Counted from the stretch's first letter, positions 36,980 to 45,830 are shown. The stretch is 59,772 bases of DNA from Mycobacterium asiaticum (GCF_001673315.1 NZ_LZLQ01000012.1:1-59772), one strand, 5' to 3'. Made by a program: numbers and translations. The notes: generated from the sequence alone by a model not told the origin.

Positions 36980-37682
36980 CGTTGTTCCTGCCGGACAGAT
37001 CGTCGTCGGCTTTGCGGGCCCGTTCCACGCGTTCGGCGAATGGCACCGGGTCGGCCTCGTGGTGATCGGCGACCTCCCACTTTTCCCGCGTATTGATCCC
37101 GGGGTTCAGATAGCCGCGCGGGTACGCCGGTCCGCTGAACCCGATCTCGTTCCACGCCCAGGGGTGGGAATAGAACGCGGTGGTGGCATATCTCGTCCAG
37201 AGACTCCACGCGTGCTTGGCGACGAACCCGTGCCATGATTCGCCCCGGTCGGACAGGTCCTGCACATCCTGCAGTAGCCGGGCCTGATCCGACTCGCCGA
37301 GTTCGGCATACCCCGCGCCGTGTCGAGTGTGTGCGCCCTCGTCGAGGTGAGCGAGCGTTTCGCGCCAGGCCTGCCCGTCTTCGGGCATGTCGTCGTAGTG
37401 CCAGCCGTCGGTTTCCGCGGTCGCCAGGCGAGTGTCGATGAGCGCCAGTACCGGCACCCGCGGATCGCAGTCCTGACCGAGCAGCAGATCCAGCATCGGT
37501 GCGGCGATGCCGACTTCGTGTGCGGTGAAGAACGCCAACATGTTCGGCAGCGCCAGGCGCGCCAACACGACGCCCGCCGTCACGTCGTCCCATACGTGAG
37601 CTTGGTCAAGCACGTCGAAGCCGGGGAACCGGCCTTGTCCCTGCGGGGTGATCGCATGCTGATTGGGAGGACGGAACGGCAT
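36972..37682 (-). CDS. Gluconate 2-dehydrogenase subunit 3-like protein
   Basis: A 236-residue protein of the gluconate 2-dehydrogenase subunit 3 family. Supporting stretches are HVWDDVTAGVVLARLALPNMLAFFTAHE, FVAKHAWSLWTRYATTAFYSHPWAWNEIGFSGPAYPRGY. In characterised enzymes this subunit assists folding or export of the GMC subunit. ATG 37680-37682 was chosen because it shares one base with the stop of the preceding gene (TGATG). No twin-arginine signal is visible. It is fixed between the membrane protein gene and the GMC gene. Confidence 0.82.
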   Translation of the reverse strand: MPFRPPNQHAITPQGQGRFPGFDVLDQAHVWDDVTAGVVLARLALPNMLAFFTAHEVGIAAPMLDLLLGQDCDPRVPVLALIDTRLATAETDGWHYDDMPEDGQAWRETLAHLDEGAHTRHGAGYAELGESDQARLLQDVQDLSDRGESWHGFVAKHAWSLWTRYATTAFYSHPWAWNEIGFSGPAYPRGYLNPGINTREKWEVADHHEADPVPFAERVERARKADDDLSGRNNGE

Positions 37683-38131
37683 CAACGACTCCCTTGGCCC
37701 GGCAGCGGAAGGTCCTCCCGCCGCAACAGGGCCGCCAGCAGTCCCATCGCGCCTACAAGCGAGGCCAACAACGGTGCGAACGCCGGCGGACCGGACTCCA
37801 TGTTGTACTTCGTGAGGCCGCCGGGACGTTGCGCGATGCCACGCCAGTGCAGATAGGTGCCCTGGACGCCGTTCACCACGATCGCCGCGCTCGTTGCCGG
37901 CAGCACGGTTCTGGCCGCCCGACGCGAGAAGAACCCGGCTACGCCGGCCGGTATCGCGGTCGGCAGCACGAAGACCGGCCACCACATCATCTTGTTGCCG
38001 AAGCTGGCGCCGTCGTGGGACAGGTAGATCTCGCCCGCAGTGACCGCCGCACCCGCCGCGGTGAGCGCCGAGAGGGTGCGCTCGAAACGGCCGGTCCGAA
38101 TGTCGTGCAGCGCAGTGTCAATCACGTTCAT
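37682..38131 (-). CDS. Small integral membrane protein
   Basis: A 149-residue protein with about four hydrophobic helices (residues 21-37, 49-69, 75-90 and 118-138) and no recognised domain. It overlaps the TPP enzyme gene by 4 bases upstream and the gluconate dehydrogenase-like gene by 1 base downstream, so it belongs to the same translated unit. A quinone-linked or anchoring role for the GMC dehydrogenase is possible. No heme-binding motif is seen. Confidence 0.75.
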   Translation of the reverse strand: MNVIDTALHDIRTGRFERTLSALTAAGAAVTAGEIYLSHDGASFGNKMMWWPVFVLPTAIPAGVAGFFSRRAARTVLPATSAAIVVNGVQGTYLHWRGIAQRPGGLTKYNMESGPPAFAPLLASLVGAMGLLAALLRREDLPLPGQGSR

Positions 38132-39927
38132 GATCGATCCTTCTTCTCGCCGGGTAGATACTGCTGCACTTTCTGCTTGACTCCCTGTTTGATGAACCCC
38201 GCCGCATCCTCGTCGCCACCCAGCACCGATTTGGCCAGCGACTTGGCCTGTTCGAAGGTGGCATGCGGCGGGATGGGCGGGACGTCGGGATCGCAACGAA
38301 CATCCAGTACGGTCGGACGGTCGGCCGCCAGGGCGCGCTCCCACGCAGGGCCCAATTGCCCCGCCTGGTCGATGTTTTCGCCGTGCAGACTCAAGCTGCG
38401 GGCAAACCCCGCGTAATCCACGTCCGGAAGCGATTGGGACGCCGTGAATTTGGGTGAGTTCTCCATCGCCCGCATCTCCCAGGTGACCTGGTTGAGGTCG
38501 TTGTTGTGCAGGACGGCGATGATCAGCCTCGGATCGGTCCACTGCCGCCAGTACCTGGAGATGGTGATCAGTTCGGCCATGCCGTTCATCTGCATCGCTC
38601 CGTCACCGACGAAGGCGATACTGGGACGGTCGGGGTGGGCCCATTTCGCGCCGATTACGTATGGCACCCCGGGCCCCATGGTGGCTAGTGTGCCCGACAG
38701 TGAGCCCCGCACGCCCGCAGTGAATTTCAGGTGCCGGGCATACCAGTTCGCCGCTGAGCCCGAGTCGGCGGCGATGATCGCGTTGGCGGGCATCCGCGTC
38801 GACAGTTCGTAGAAGATCCGCATCGGGTTGAGTGGATCGGCATCGGTCATCGCTCGCCGCTGCGCGGTGTTCCACCACTTCTCGACATGCTTCTCGATCT
38901 TCTCCCGCCAGCTACGGTCGGACTTGCGCTGCAGCAGCGGAATGAGGGCCTGCAGGGTGGCTTTAGCGTCCCCGACCACGTTGAGTTCGTATGGGTACCG
39001 CATACCGATCCACTTGCCGGACTTGTCTATCTGCACTGCGCGAGCCTGGTCGAGTTTCGGCAGGAACTGGGTGTAGGGGAAATTGGATCCGACGGTGAGC
39101 AGCGTGTCGCACTCCATCATCAGGTGCCAGCTGGCTGTCGTGCCCAGCAGTCCGATCGATCCGGTCACCCATGGCAGGTCATCGGGCAGGACGTCTTTAC
39201 CCAGCAACGCCTTTGCCGCGCCAGCACCGAGCAGGTCGGCGACCTGTGTCAGTTCCTCGACACATCCACGGGCACCCTGACCCACCAGCATCGCGACCCG
39301 CTCACCGGCGTTGAGCAGATCGGCCGCCGCACGGACCGCAGTGTCGTCGGGTGCCATCCGCGCGGGGCTGAGCCCCAGGCTGGAGGGGACCTGCTTGAAG
39401 GCGTGTTCTGGCGGTTCGTACTTCATCTCGAACACGTCGGAGGGGATGATGATGCAGGTGGGGCACCCCTCGCTCAACGCGATCCGAATGGCCCGGTCGA
39501 TCAGGTTCGGCAATTGTTTTGGCACCGTGCACATTTGGATGTACTCACTGCATACATCCTTGAACAGGCTGATCAGGTCTATTTCCTGCTGATAGGAGCC
39601 GCCCATCGCCGACTGTTCGGTCTGTCCGACGATCGCGACCACCGGCACGTGGTCGAGCTTGGCGTCGTAGAGACCGTTGAGCAGGTGTACTGCCCCCGGG
39701 CCGCTGGTGGCCACGCACACCCCGAAGCCGCCGGAGAACTTGGCGAAGCCGACCGCCTGAAATGCGGCCATCTCCTCGTGCCGGGCCTGCACGAACTGCG
39801 GTTTGTCCCCGGCCCGCTCCCACGCGGCCAGCAGACCGTTGATGCCGTCGCCGGGAAACCCGAATACCTGTTGGACGTCCCATTCCCGAAGTCGGGACAA
39901 CAAGAAATCCCCAACTGTTTCAGACAC
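38128..39927 (-). CDS. Thiamine pyrophosphate-dependent enzyme (pyruvate oxidase/acetolactate synthase-like)
   Basis: A 599-residue ThDP enzyme with three domains. The N-terminal pyrimidine-binding domain has the catalytic Glu in VQARHEEMAAFQAVG and GFPGDGING. The middle domain covers about residues 190-330. The C-terminal PP-binding domain has IAFVGDGAMQMNGMAELITISRYW ... LHNNDLNQ (the GDG-x26-N type motif). It most resembles PoxB-like pyruvate oxidases. The start is GTG at 39925-39927. It is the first gene of the tight five-gene unit down to the enolase-superfamily gene, so a 2-oxo acid made by the dehydratase may be its substrate. Confidence 0.87.
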   Translation of the reverse strand: MSETVGDFLLSRLREWDVQQVFGFPGDGINGLLAAWERAGDKPQFVQARHEEMAAFQAVGFAKFSGGFGVCVATSGPGAVHLLNGLYDAKLDHVPVVAIVGQTEQSAMGGSYQQEIDLISLFKDVCSEYIQMCTVPKQLPNLIDRAIRIALSEGCPTCIIIPSDVFEMKYEPPEHAFKQVPSSLGLSPARMAPDDTAVRAAADLLNAGERVAMLVGQGARGCVEELTQVADLLGAGAAKALLGKDVLPDDLPWVTGSIGLLGTTASWHLMMECDTLLTVGSNFPYTQFLPKLDQARAVQIDKSGKWIGMRYPYELNVVGDAKATLQALIPLLQRKSDRSWREKIEKHVEKWWNTAQRRAMTDADPLNPMRIFYELSTRMPANAIIAADSGSAANWYARHLKFTAGVRGSLSGTLATMGPGVPYVIGAKWAHPDRPSIAFVGDGAMQMNGMAELITISRYWRQWTDPRLIIAVLHNNDLNQVTWEMRAMENSPKFTASQSLPDVDYAGFARSLSLHGENIDQAGQLGPAWERALAADRPTVLDVRCDPDVPPIPPHATFEQAKSLAKSVLGGDEDAAGFIKQGVKQKVQQYLPGEKKDRS

Positions 39928-39988
39928 TGTTCATCACACTCCTGCTAGCTGGGCCAATCATTGGGTAACGATCGGTTGACATGGCTTG

Positions 39989-40474
39989 CTAAGCACCAAC
40001 TTTCGAATTCGCGAACTGGCCCCTTGACTGTTCGGCACGGGCCCACAAGTACTGACCGCCGGGCAACCGCGGCAGGATCAGTCCCGCGAGCTGGTCGCGA
40101 CGACGCTGGCGATCTGGTGGCGGGGTGGATCCGCTGACCAGGTCGTGTGCCCCGAGCGACGCCCACACCGCGGCTACGGCGGCGTCGATCAGTGCGGCCC
40201 GCCTGCGGTACCGGTCGGCGGCGGCCAGACCGAAAGCGGTGAGCGCATGGACTCCGTCGACCCAGGTGCCGGCGGCGATGACTTCGGGGCTGGGGCGGAT
40301 TCCGGACATGGCGGACTGAAACAGATGGCGCGCGCCCAGGATCCGGGTGACAACGACGGCTTTGCGGTCGACGCGAACCCTGTGCAACCGTCCCAGAACG
40401 AATTCGGGCGCGGTCAACAGCGTTGCACCCCAGCCGCCGCGAAGTACTTCCAGAAATCTGATCGGTGCTGTCAC
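39989..40474 (-). CDS. Hypothetical protein with mixed helical content
   Basis: A 161-residue protein starting at GTG 40472-40474, which overlaps the SDR stop by four bases (GTGA). Ala- and Arg-rich, with two weakly hydrophobic helices (AAGTWVDGVHALTAFGLAA and AALIDAAVAAVWASLGAH). It resembles small conserved proteins encoded beside SDRs in actinobacteria, but I do not recognise a named family. The overlap implies coordinated expression with the SDR. Confidence 0.65.
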   Translation of the reverse strand: MTAPIRFLEVLRGGWGATLLTAPEFVLGRLHRVRVDRKAVVVTRILGARHLFQSAMSGIRPSPEVIAAGTWVDGVHALTAFGLAAADRYRRRAALIDAAVAAVWASLGAHDLVSGSTPPPDRQRRRDQLAGLILPRLPGGQYLWARAEQSRGQFANSKVGA

Positions 40475-41529
40475 CGGGATCCTCCACCGGCGTGCGGTCC
40501 CCCCGCGGTCGATGAAGACATCGGCAGCCGCCGCAACATGACCGCTGCGGTGGCAGCGGCGGCTGCGACACCCGCCCCGGCCAGTGTCCGGGCGTGTTCG
40601 GAGAGCCACAGTTGCGGCGCGCGACCGACCGCTTTGTCGTCGAAGATCCCGTGTGCGCCATGATCGCTGCCGGCCTCGTTGTCACGCGGCTCCCAGAGGT
40701 TGTGCGGACGGTCGGGGCTGACCGACTCTTCCGTCTGCTGCGAGGAGTACCCAGTTTTGGCCAGATACCGATCCAGCAGTGCCGGCATAAGCCGCTGGCC
40801 TACGATCGTGGCCGCGGTACTCGCGCCCACCCAGTACTGCTTGCGTTTGGGGTGGTTTGCGGCGAACACCACTGCCCGGGCCGCGACCTCGGGCTGGTAG
40901 ATCGGCGGGACCGGCTGCGGATGACGCGGCAGCCGAGACAGCACCCACGAAAACTGCGGAGTATTGACCGCAGGCATCTGCACCACAGTGATGTGGATGT
41001 TGCTGCCTTCGTGCATGAGCTCGGTCCGGACCGACTCGGTGAATCCGTTGATTGCGTGCTTGGCTCCGCAGTACGCCGATTGCAGCGGAATTGCCCTGGC
41101 GCCCAACGCGGAGCCGACTTGCACAATCGTGCCGGCGTCACGCTCGCGCATACGCTGCAAGGCGGTCATGGTCCCGTGCACGAATCCGAGATAACTCACC
41201 TCCGTCACCCGCCGGTACTCCTCAGGCCTGATCTCATGAAACGGCGCGAACACCGATGTGAACGCAACGTTGACCCACACGTCGACAGGGCCGAAGGTGC
41301 GTTCGACTTGCTCGGCGGCGGCTTCCACCGCTCGGTGGTCGGCCACGTCGGTGGGAATCGCCAAGGCTTGCCCACCGGCGTTCTGGATGTCTTTGGCCGC
41401 GGCGTCCAGACCCGCTGAGCCGCGAGCCAGCAAGCCGACCCGGTCGCCATGAGCACCGAAGAGTCGTGCGCTCGCCCGGCCGATGCCGGCGCTTGCTCCG
41501 GTGACCACGACGGTGCGGGAATTCGTCAT
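40471..41529 (-). CDS. Extended SDR family oxidoreductase
   Basis: A 352-residue SDR, about 100 residues longer than classical members. It has TGASAGIG near residues 11-18 and YCGAK as the catalytic pair. The usual NNAG is altered to VNVAFTS. The C-terminal extension holds a hydrophobic helix (TLAGAGVAAAAATAAVML), which may anchor it to the membrane. ATG 41529 follows AAAGGAG. It is divergent from a MarR regulator with several inverted repeats between, so it is the probable regulatory target. Confidence 0.85.
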   Translation of the reverse strand: MTNSRTVVVTGASAGIGRASARLFGAHGDRVGLLARGSAGLDAAAKDIQNAGGQALAIPTDVADHRAVEAAAEQVERTFGPVDVWVNVAFTSVFAPFHEIRPEEYRRVTEVSYLGFVHGTMTALQRMRERDAGTIVQVGSALGARAIPLQSAYCGAKHAINGFTESVRTELMHEGSNIHITVVQMPAVNTPQFSWVLSRLPRHPQPVPPIYQPEVAARAVVFAANHPKRKQYWVGASTAATIVGQRLMPALLDRYLAKTGYSSQQTEESVSPDRPHNLWEPRDNEAGSDHGAHGIFDDKAVGRAPQLWLSEHARTLAGAGVAAAAATAAVMLRRLPMSSSTAGGPHAGGGSR

Positions 41530-41562
41530 GAATGCTCCTTTCCGGCGTTGTCCACCATCTTC

Positions 41563-41653
41563 CGCACGATACCCCAAGTTCGTGCGTCGCGCACGATGTG
41601 CGATACACAGTATATTCCCAGTGCAATTCCTGAATTCGGGATGTATTGTGCAC
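41563..41653. promoter_or_regulatory. Cluster of dyads between SDR and MarR genes
   Basis: CGCACGAT occurs at 41563-41570 and 41590-41597. A perfect inverted repeat TCGTGCG-TCG-CGCACGA spans 41580-41596. A looser pair, GTGCGATACA at 41598-41607 and TGTATTGTGCAC at 41642-41653, flanks the centre. This suits a MarR operator covering both promoters. Confidence 0.55.
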
Positions 41654-41669
41654 CTACGAAAGGAGCGGG

Positions 41670-42152
41670 ATGGCCTCACCGCGGAACAAGAACCGTATCG
41701 GCGCAGCCGCTGGGGAGTTCGACCAGTTTGCTGCCGAGCTGGAATTGGCGACGCGCGGGTTTCTCGAGGTGAACGTCGAGGTGCTCGAGCAAATGGAGAA
41801 AAAGATCAGTCTGCAAGCGCTGCACGCGCTGCAGTCGCTGGAAAGGCTGGGACCGAGCTTGGTTACCGAACTCGGCGACGACCTCGACCTGCTCCCGTCC
41901 ACGGCTAGCCGGCTCAGTGATCGGCTCGCCGAGGCCGGCTGGATCACCCGAGCAGTCTCCCCGGTGAACCGCCGTGCCACCGTGCTCGAACTGACTTCCA
42001 GCGGCCGGTCGGTGCTGCGGGAATTGCTCACGCTCCGTAAGAATGCGCTGAAATCCGTTGTGGGACAAATGGATGACGAGGACCGTGCAGCCCTACTGCA
42101 GGGCACTCGCGCGTTCACCGCAGCCCGCGCAAAATTCTCCGAGCCATCGTGA
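41670..42152 (+). CDS. MarR family transcriptional regulator
   Basis: A 160-residue winged helix regulator. The recognition region is LLPSTASRLSDRLAEAGWI and the wing is VSPVNRRATVLELTSSGRSVL, both typical of MarR proteins. ATG 41670 follows AAAGGAG. The N-terminal extension before the dimer helix is about 25 residues. It is divergent from the extended SDR and overlaps the downstream lipoprotein gene by four bases (GTGA). It likely binds the dyad cluster at 41563-41653 and responds to a small phenolic or lipid molecule, as is common in the family. Confidence 0.88.
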   Translation: MASPRNKNRIGAAAGEFDQFAAELELATRGFLEVNVEVLEQMEKKISLQALHALQSLERLGPSLVTELGDDLDLLPSTASRLSDRLAEAGWITRAVSPVNRRATVLELTSSGRSVLRELLTLRKNALKSVVGQMDDEDRAALLQGTRAFTAARAKFSEPS

Positions 42153-43222
42153 CCAGCACGGCGACGCGGCGCAACCGCCTGCGCCGGCGGTCCCGGTGGC
42201 CCCAGTGGTGCTGTGTAGCGGTGAGCGGGATGCTCGTCGGGGGATGTTCGGCATCGGGAGAGTCGCTGGAAACGGCACCCGAGGTGGTGCTGACACCCAC
42301 CGAAGCCGTGCTGCATGCACCCGTGTGGTCATACCGTCGGGACACGCTCGTTGCGCTGACCGACGATCAGCGACTCGTCGAGGTATCGGATCCCGCTGAC
42401 TCGCACGACACCCGGATACGGTTCTCCCCGCCGCTGGCAACCGGGCGCAACCTCCAAATCAGCCGCAAGGACGACGGACAGGTTTTCGTGCCCCAACCGC
42501 AGCGCGGCAAGGTCGCGGTCGTTGATCTGCAGAGTTTGCAACCGGTGGAGTACGTCGATGCCGGTCCGGCCCCGGCGTATCTGTCCGAAGACGCCGGCAT
42601 GAGCGTGCTGCTCGCGCTGTCCGCGGATGGGTCTTCAGTGACACCCGTCGAGGAGTACGGGTACCGGAAACTTGCCACCGCGTCCCTCAGTACTCAGGCG
42701 GACACCATCGACGGCGCCAACCGCGGACGCTCGATCGACTACCACGTGTACGGCGGATCGGGAATCCGTTACTACAAGGGTTCGTCGTCGCCTCCCGACG
42801 AGCGCGGTTCAATGGCTATGGACGTTGCGATCTCGGCGGGGGATGGGACCAAGGTGACCCGCAGTTACGTTGCGCGCCGTGACGACGACGTGTTGTATGC
42901 GATCGATTCGCGCCGTGGCGGAACGGGATTGGAAGTGCTGGCTCAGACCAGGTTGCCAGCACCGGTGCGTGCGCTCGGCACTGACGAGACCCGCATCTAC
43001 GCCGCAACCGATCGTCAGTTGGTGGTGCTCAAGACGGCCAGCTTCACCGGCTATCCCACCCGGACGATCCCGATAATCCATGTCACCGACTATCGTGCGG
43101 GCCTGCCGCCCGGTCCGTTGCAGTCCGCGCCGTTGTCGGGTTTGGCGGTGGGCCCGCACCGCGTGTACCTCACGCTGCAGGGCGCCAAATATGCGATCAG
43201 CGTTGCTAAGCCGCGCCTGTGA
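42149..43222 (+). CDS. Probable propeller-type lipoprotein
   Basis: A 357-residue secreted protein. An Arg-rich N-terminus and hydrophobic stretch end in VGGC with Cys33 as the lipidation site. The mature part shows repeated beta-propeller-like segments (VAVVDLQSLQPVEYVDAG, DVLYAIDSRRGGTGLEVLAQTRL), as in YncE-type proteins. The start is GTG 42149, coupled to the MarR stop. It is probably anchored on the outer face of the inner membrane. No catalytic site is evident and the ligand is unknown. Confidence 0.72.
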   Translation: MTSTATRRNRLRRRSRWPQWCCVAVSGMLVGGCSASGESLETAPEVVLTPTEAVLHAPVWSYRRDTLVALTDDQRLVEVSDPADSHDTRIRFSPPLATGRNLQISRKDDGQVFVPQPQRGKVAVVDLQSLQPVEYVDAGPAPAYLSEDAGMSVLLALSADGSSVTPVEEYGYRKLATASLSTQADTIDGANRGRSIDYHVYGGSGIRYYKGSSSPPDERGSMAMDVAISAGDGTKVTRSYVARRDDDVLYAIDSRRGGTGLEVLAQTRLPAPVRALGTDETRIYAATDRQLVVLKTASFTGYPTRTIPIIHVTDYRAGLPPGPLQSAPLSGLAVGPHRVYLTLQGAKYAISVAKPRL

Positions 43223-43235
43223 GGAGGAAAGCCAA

Positions 43236-43529
43236 GTGTCGGTGAACATCGACGACGACCTGGAGTTCCTCGGTGAACAGATCGAGGCGCTCAAGCGACT
43301 TGGCCAGCGTGATGCGGTGAGCGACGGCGAAATCTACGACTTCAGCATCAGGTGGGGCACCGCGCTCGCCGGACGCCTGCCACGGCTGGTGCACTTCAGC
43401 TCGTTGAACATGCTCGACGAAGTCGGTCAGCGAAAGTTCGAGTCGCTCTGTGCCGAGCTACGCGCGCTTTCCGCGCCGATCAGCAGGTTCAACCTCGCGC
43501 AGCCCGAAATCCGCGCGGCCGCAACTTAA
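43236..43529 (+). CDS. Small conserved hypothetical protein
   Basis: A 97-residue soluble protein starting at GTG 43236 behind GAGGAGGAAA. It is acidic at the N-terminus (VNIDDDLEFLGEQIEALKRLGQRD) and helical. No domain is recognised. It follows the lipoprotein gene after 13 bp and so probably shares its transcript with the MarR gene. Its stop TAA lies in a TTAA palindrome that is also the stop of the convergent gene. Confidence 0.7.
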   Translation: MSVNIDDDLEFLGEQIEALKRLGQRDAVSDGEIYDFSIRWGTALAGRLPRLVHFSSLNMLDEVGQRKFESLCAELRALSAPISRFNLAQPEIRAAAT

Positions 43530-43816
43530 CTCGCAGAGGCTCCGGCGCCGGGAGCCAGAAACTCGTCCTGATGAAGCACGATCCCGCTGCGCGGCTTTTC
43601 GCACGCGGTGTTGCGGCATGTCAACGCGACCATGTAGGCGTCGCTGTCCTCGTTGAGGAACAGGAAACCAAGATACAACGCATGCCCGATGTCGAACTCC
43701 GTACCGCCGCAGCTTGCGCAGTAACCGCCCTTGGCCTCGATCTGCTCTGAAACACGTTGTCGGGAAACATCGCTCATCTCGATCAGTTCGGGCCGGACCA
43801 TCACATCGGTGGCCAT
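43526..43816 (-). CDS. Small zinc-ribbon-like hypothetical protein
   Basis: A 96-residue protein with GGYCASCGGTEF and, later, ALTCRNTACEKP: two cysteine pairs (C-x2-C and C-x4-C) that could hold one zinc. The start is ATG 43814-43816, directly after the molybdopterin enzyme gene on the same strand with a 1-base gap. It may be an accessory protein of that enzyme. The family name is not recognised. Confidence 0.7.
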   Translation of the reverse strand: MATDVMVRPELIEMSDVSRQRVSEQIEAKGGYCASCGGTEFDIGHALYLGFLFLNEDSDAYMVALTCRNTACEKPRSGIVLHQDEFLAPGAGASAS

Positions 43817-43817
43817 T

Positions 43818-45308
43818 TCAGATCTCCACGTTCTTGTCGTAGTACACGTTGTCCTCACGCCAGCCCCCGGCGCCTTTGCCGATCCCGGCGTAGCTGTTGA
43901 CGAACTCGATCTGGTTGATCCATTTGGCCATCTTGAAACCGACTTGTGTTTCGACCCGTAGCCGCAACGGCGCGCCGTGTTGGATGGGCAGGGGTTGACC
44001 GTTGATCGCGTAGGCCAGCAGCGTCTGGGGCTTGTAGACGAGTTCGAGATCCATGACTTCATAGAACTGTCCGCCGCCATGGGATGCGGGCTCGTCTCGG
44101 TCGTTGTCCTGCATCGTCAGGAAACAAACGTATTTCGCCTGCGGCAGGGGTCGCACCAAGTCCGCCAGTTGCGCCAGTGGAATGCCGCTCCACTCGCCGA
44201 TGCTGGTCCAGCCCTGCACACAGTGGTGCATGACTCGCTGTGATTGCCGGTCGGCGAGGGCACGCAGCGCAGCCAGGTCCAGGGTCACCGGGTTCTCCAC
44301 CAGACCGCCGACCCGCAACCGCCAATCGACGAAATTGTGGACCGCCATCACCTTGTATTCGGTGCTGGCCGGAGGTTTACCGTTGACGCGATGGGTTTCG
44401 GAGATTTTCTCGACAGCGTAGTCCTGCCGAGAATCCAACGGACGCAGCAAAATCCGCCGCGCCACATTAACCACGGCACCCAGCACGCGCTGTACCGACC
44501 GGGGTTTGCGAAGACTCCACATCGTCGCGGCGGCGTGGACTGCGACGATCACCGCGATGATAAGCAGTGAAAGCGCCGTGGCCATCGTGGTGTTGCGCAC
44601 CGAGCCGAAGATCATCAAGGCGGTCAGCGACCCCCACCCCCAGAAGAAGACCATCGAGAGATGGATCACGATGAAGACGACGAAGGCGATCAGGCCCAGA
44701 AAGTGCAGACTGCGGGCCCATTGGCGACCGCCCCACATTCGCACGTACCACGGGAATCGCGCCGCGATTGCCGGGGATTGCGCAGCGCCGGTGAGGATCT
44801 GGAACGGCGCGAGCACGAAGATGACCGCGGCATACGTCAGCTTCTGGATGGCGTCGAGTGGTTCGCCCGGCAGCAGCGGCGGCAGATTGAAACTCAAATA
44901 GGTGACGATGTCGTTCCAGGCCTCGGGAAAGATCGACCAGGACGCCGGCCAGTACCGGTGCCATTGGCCGGTAGCGAAGAGCAGAACGACATAGGAAATG
45001 CCCAGCAGGATCCAGCCGATCACGGCGAAGAAGTGCCAATGGCGGCCCATGCCCAATTGGGCGCGGCCTGGCAACGCAACGAGTGGGTGGTAGCTCTCTT
45101 CTTCGTCGAGTGTGTCGTACAGGCGGTCGCGGGGCATGACCTTACGGGTGAAGCGCGCCCACTCGGTGCCGGGTTTGCTGTCGTCGCGCCAGTACAACTT
45201 GGGGTGCGTGGCAAGAATTTCGATGCCGCTGCGAATGATCAGTGTCACGAACAGCACGTTGAGCCAGTGCTCGATGCGCAGCCACGCTGGATAATCCAGA
45301 GTTGTCAT
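43818..45308 (-). CDS. Cytochrome b - molybdopterin oxidoreductase fusion
   Basis: A 496-residue fusion. Residues 1-270 form a cytochrome b561-type membrane domain with histidines in LRIEHWLNVLFV, GRHWHFFAVIGW and FIVIHLSMVFFWGW suited to heme b. Residues about 310-490 form a sulfite-oxidase-like molybdenum cofactor domain with the cofactor Cys in HHCVQGWTSIGEWSG. This joins in one chain what is usually two subunits (YedY/YedZ-like or sulfite oxidase). It should move electrons between a periplasmic substrate and the quinone pool. ATG 45306-45308 was chosen; the frame is open slightly further upstream. Confidence 0.85.
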   Translation of the reverse strand: MTTLDYPAWLRIEHWLNVLFVTLIIRSGIEILATHPKLYWRDDSKPGTEWARFTRKVMPRDRLYDTLDEEESYHPLVALPGRAQLGMGRHWHFFAVIGWILLGISYVVLLFATGQWHRYWPASWSIFPEAWNDIVTYLSFNLPPLLPGEPLDAIQKLTYAAVIFVLAPFQILTGAAQSPAIAARFPWYVRMWGGRQWARSLHFLGLIAFVVFIVIHLSMVFFWGWGSLTALMIFGSVRNTTMATALSLLIIAVIVAVHAAATMWSLRKPRSVQRVLGAVVNVARRILLRPLDSRQDYAVEKISETHRVNGKPPASTEYKVMAVHNFVDWRLRVGGLVENPVTLDLAALRALADRQSQRVMHHCVQGWTSIGEWSGIPLAQLADLVRPLPQAKYVCFLTMQDNDRDEPASHGGGQFYEVMDLELVYKPQTLLAYAINGQPLPIQHGAPLRLRVETQVGFKMAKWINQIEFVNSYAGIGKGAGGWREDNVYYDKNVEI

Positions 45309-45324
45309 CGCGAAAATGATCCGT

Positions 45325-45825
45325 TCAGTCAGGCCAGCCTTGCCGGCGCGGATAAGCCACGTTGACCCCGGAGAGAACGGTGGTGTGGACGGCGACAAAG
45401 GCTGCAGCCATAGCCATCGCCAATGTCGCAGGTGCCACGTCCCATCGGCCGGTCAACGAACGGAGTCCGGGTAGCGCGATCAGGCGGCTGAGCAGGTATA
45501 GCCCGAGGAAGATGATGCAGACGGCACTGCCCAGGTACCAACCACGTTGGGGCACAGAATCATTGAATGTCGCAATGAGCGCGACTGCGGCGATCAGGCA
45601 ACCGGCGATCAGTGCCAGGGCATAGCCGACGAAGTATCCGGGCAATGTCGGCTCGGTGGCAAGAAAGTAGACGTGGACGGTGGCCAAGCCGATCAACAGG
45701 ATTTCGCCGATCGTGGTCACCGTCCGGGGCAGGTCAAACGCCAGCCATCCGTCGAAAGTGAGTAATCGAGACGACAGCAGGCCCTGCCAAATGCGGAGCC
45801 ATAGTCGTCCGACCAAACCGGCCAC
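45325..45825 (-). CDS. Small integral membrane protein
   Basis: A 166-residue protein with about four helices (residues 30-46, 54-75, 82-100 and 124-144) and no recognised domain. The start GTG 45823-45825 puts the first helix at a normal distance. It ends 16 bp before the cytochrome b-molybdenum enzyme gene on the same strand, so it may be an additional membrane subunit. GTG is preferred to the much longer open frame, whose extra N-terminus is Arg-rich and unconvincing. Confidence 0.6.
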   Translation of the reverse strand: MAGLVGRLWLRIWQGLLSSRLLTFDGWLAFDLPRTVTTIGEILLIGLATVHVYFLATEPTLPGYFVGYALALIAGCLIAAVALIATFNDSVPQRGWYLGSAVCIIFLGLYLLSRLIALPGLRSLTGRWDVAPATLAMAMAAAFVAVHTTVLSGVNVAYPRRQGWPD

Positions 45826-45830
45826 GAGTG

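Noticed and set aside
42149..43222. Enzyme annotation for the propeller-like lipoprotein
   Set aside because: No catalytic motif can be seen. Only a lipidation signal and repeated beta segments are supported.
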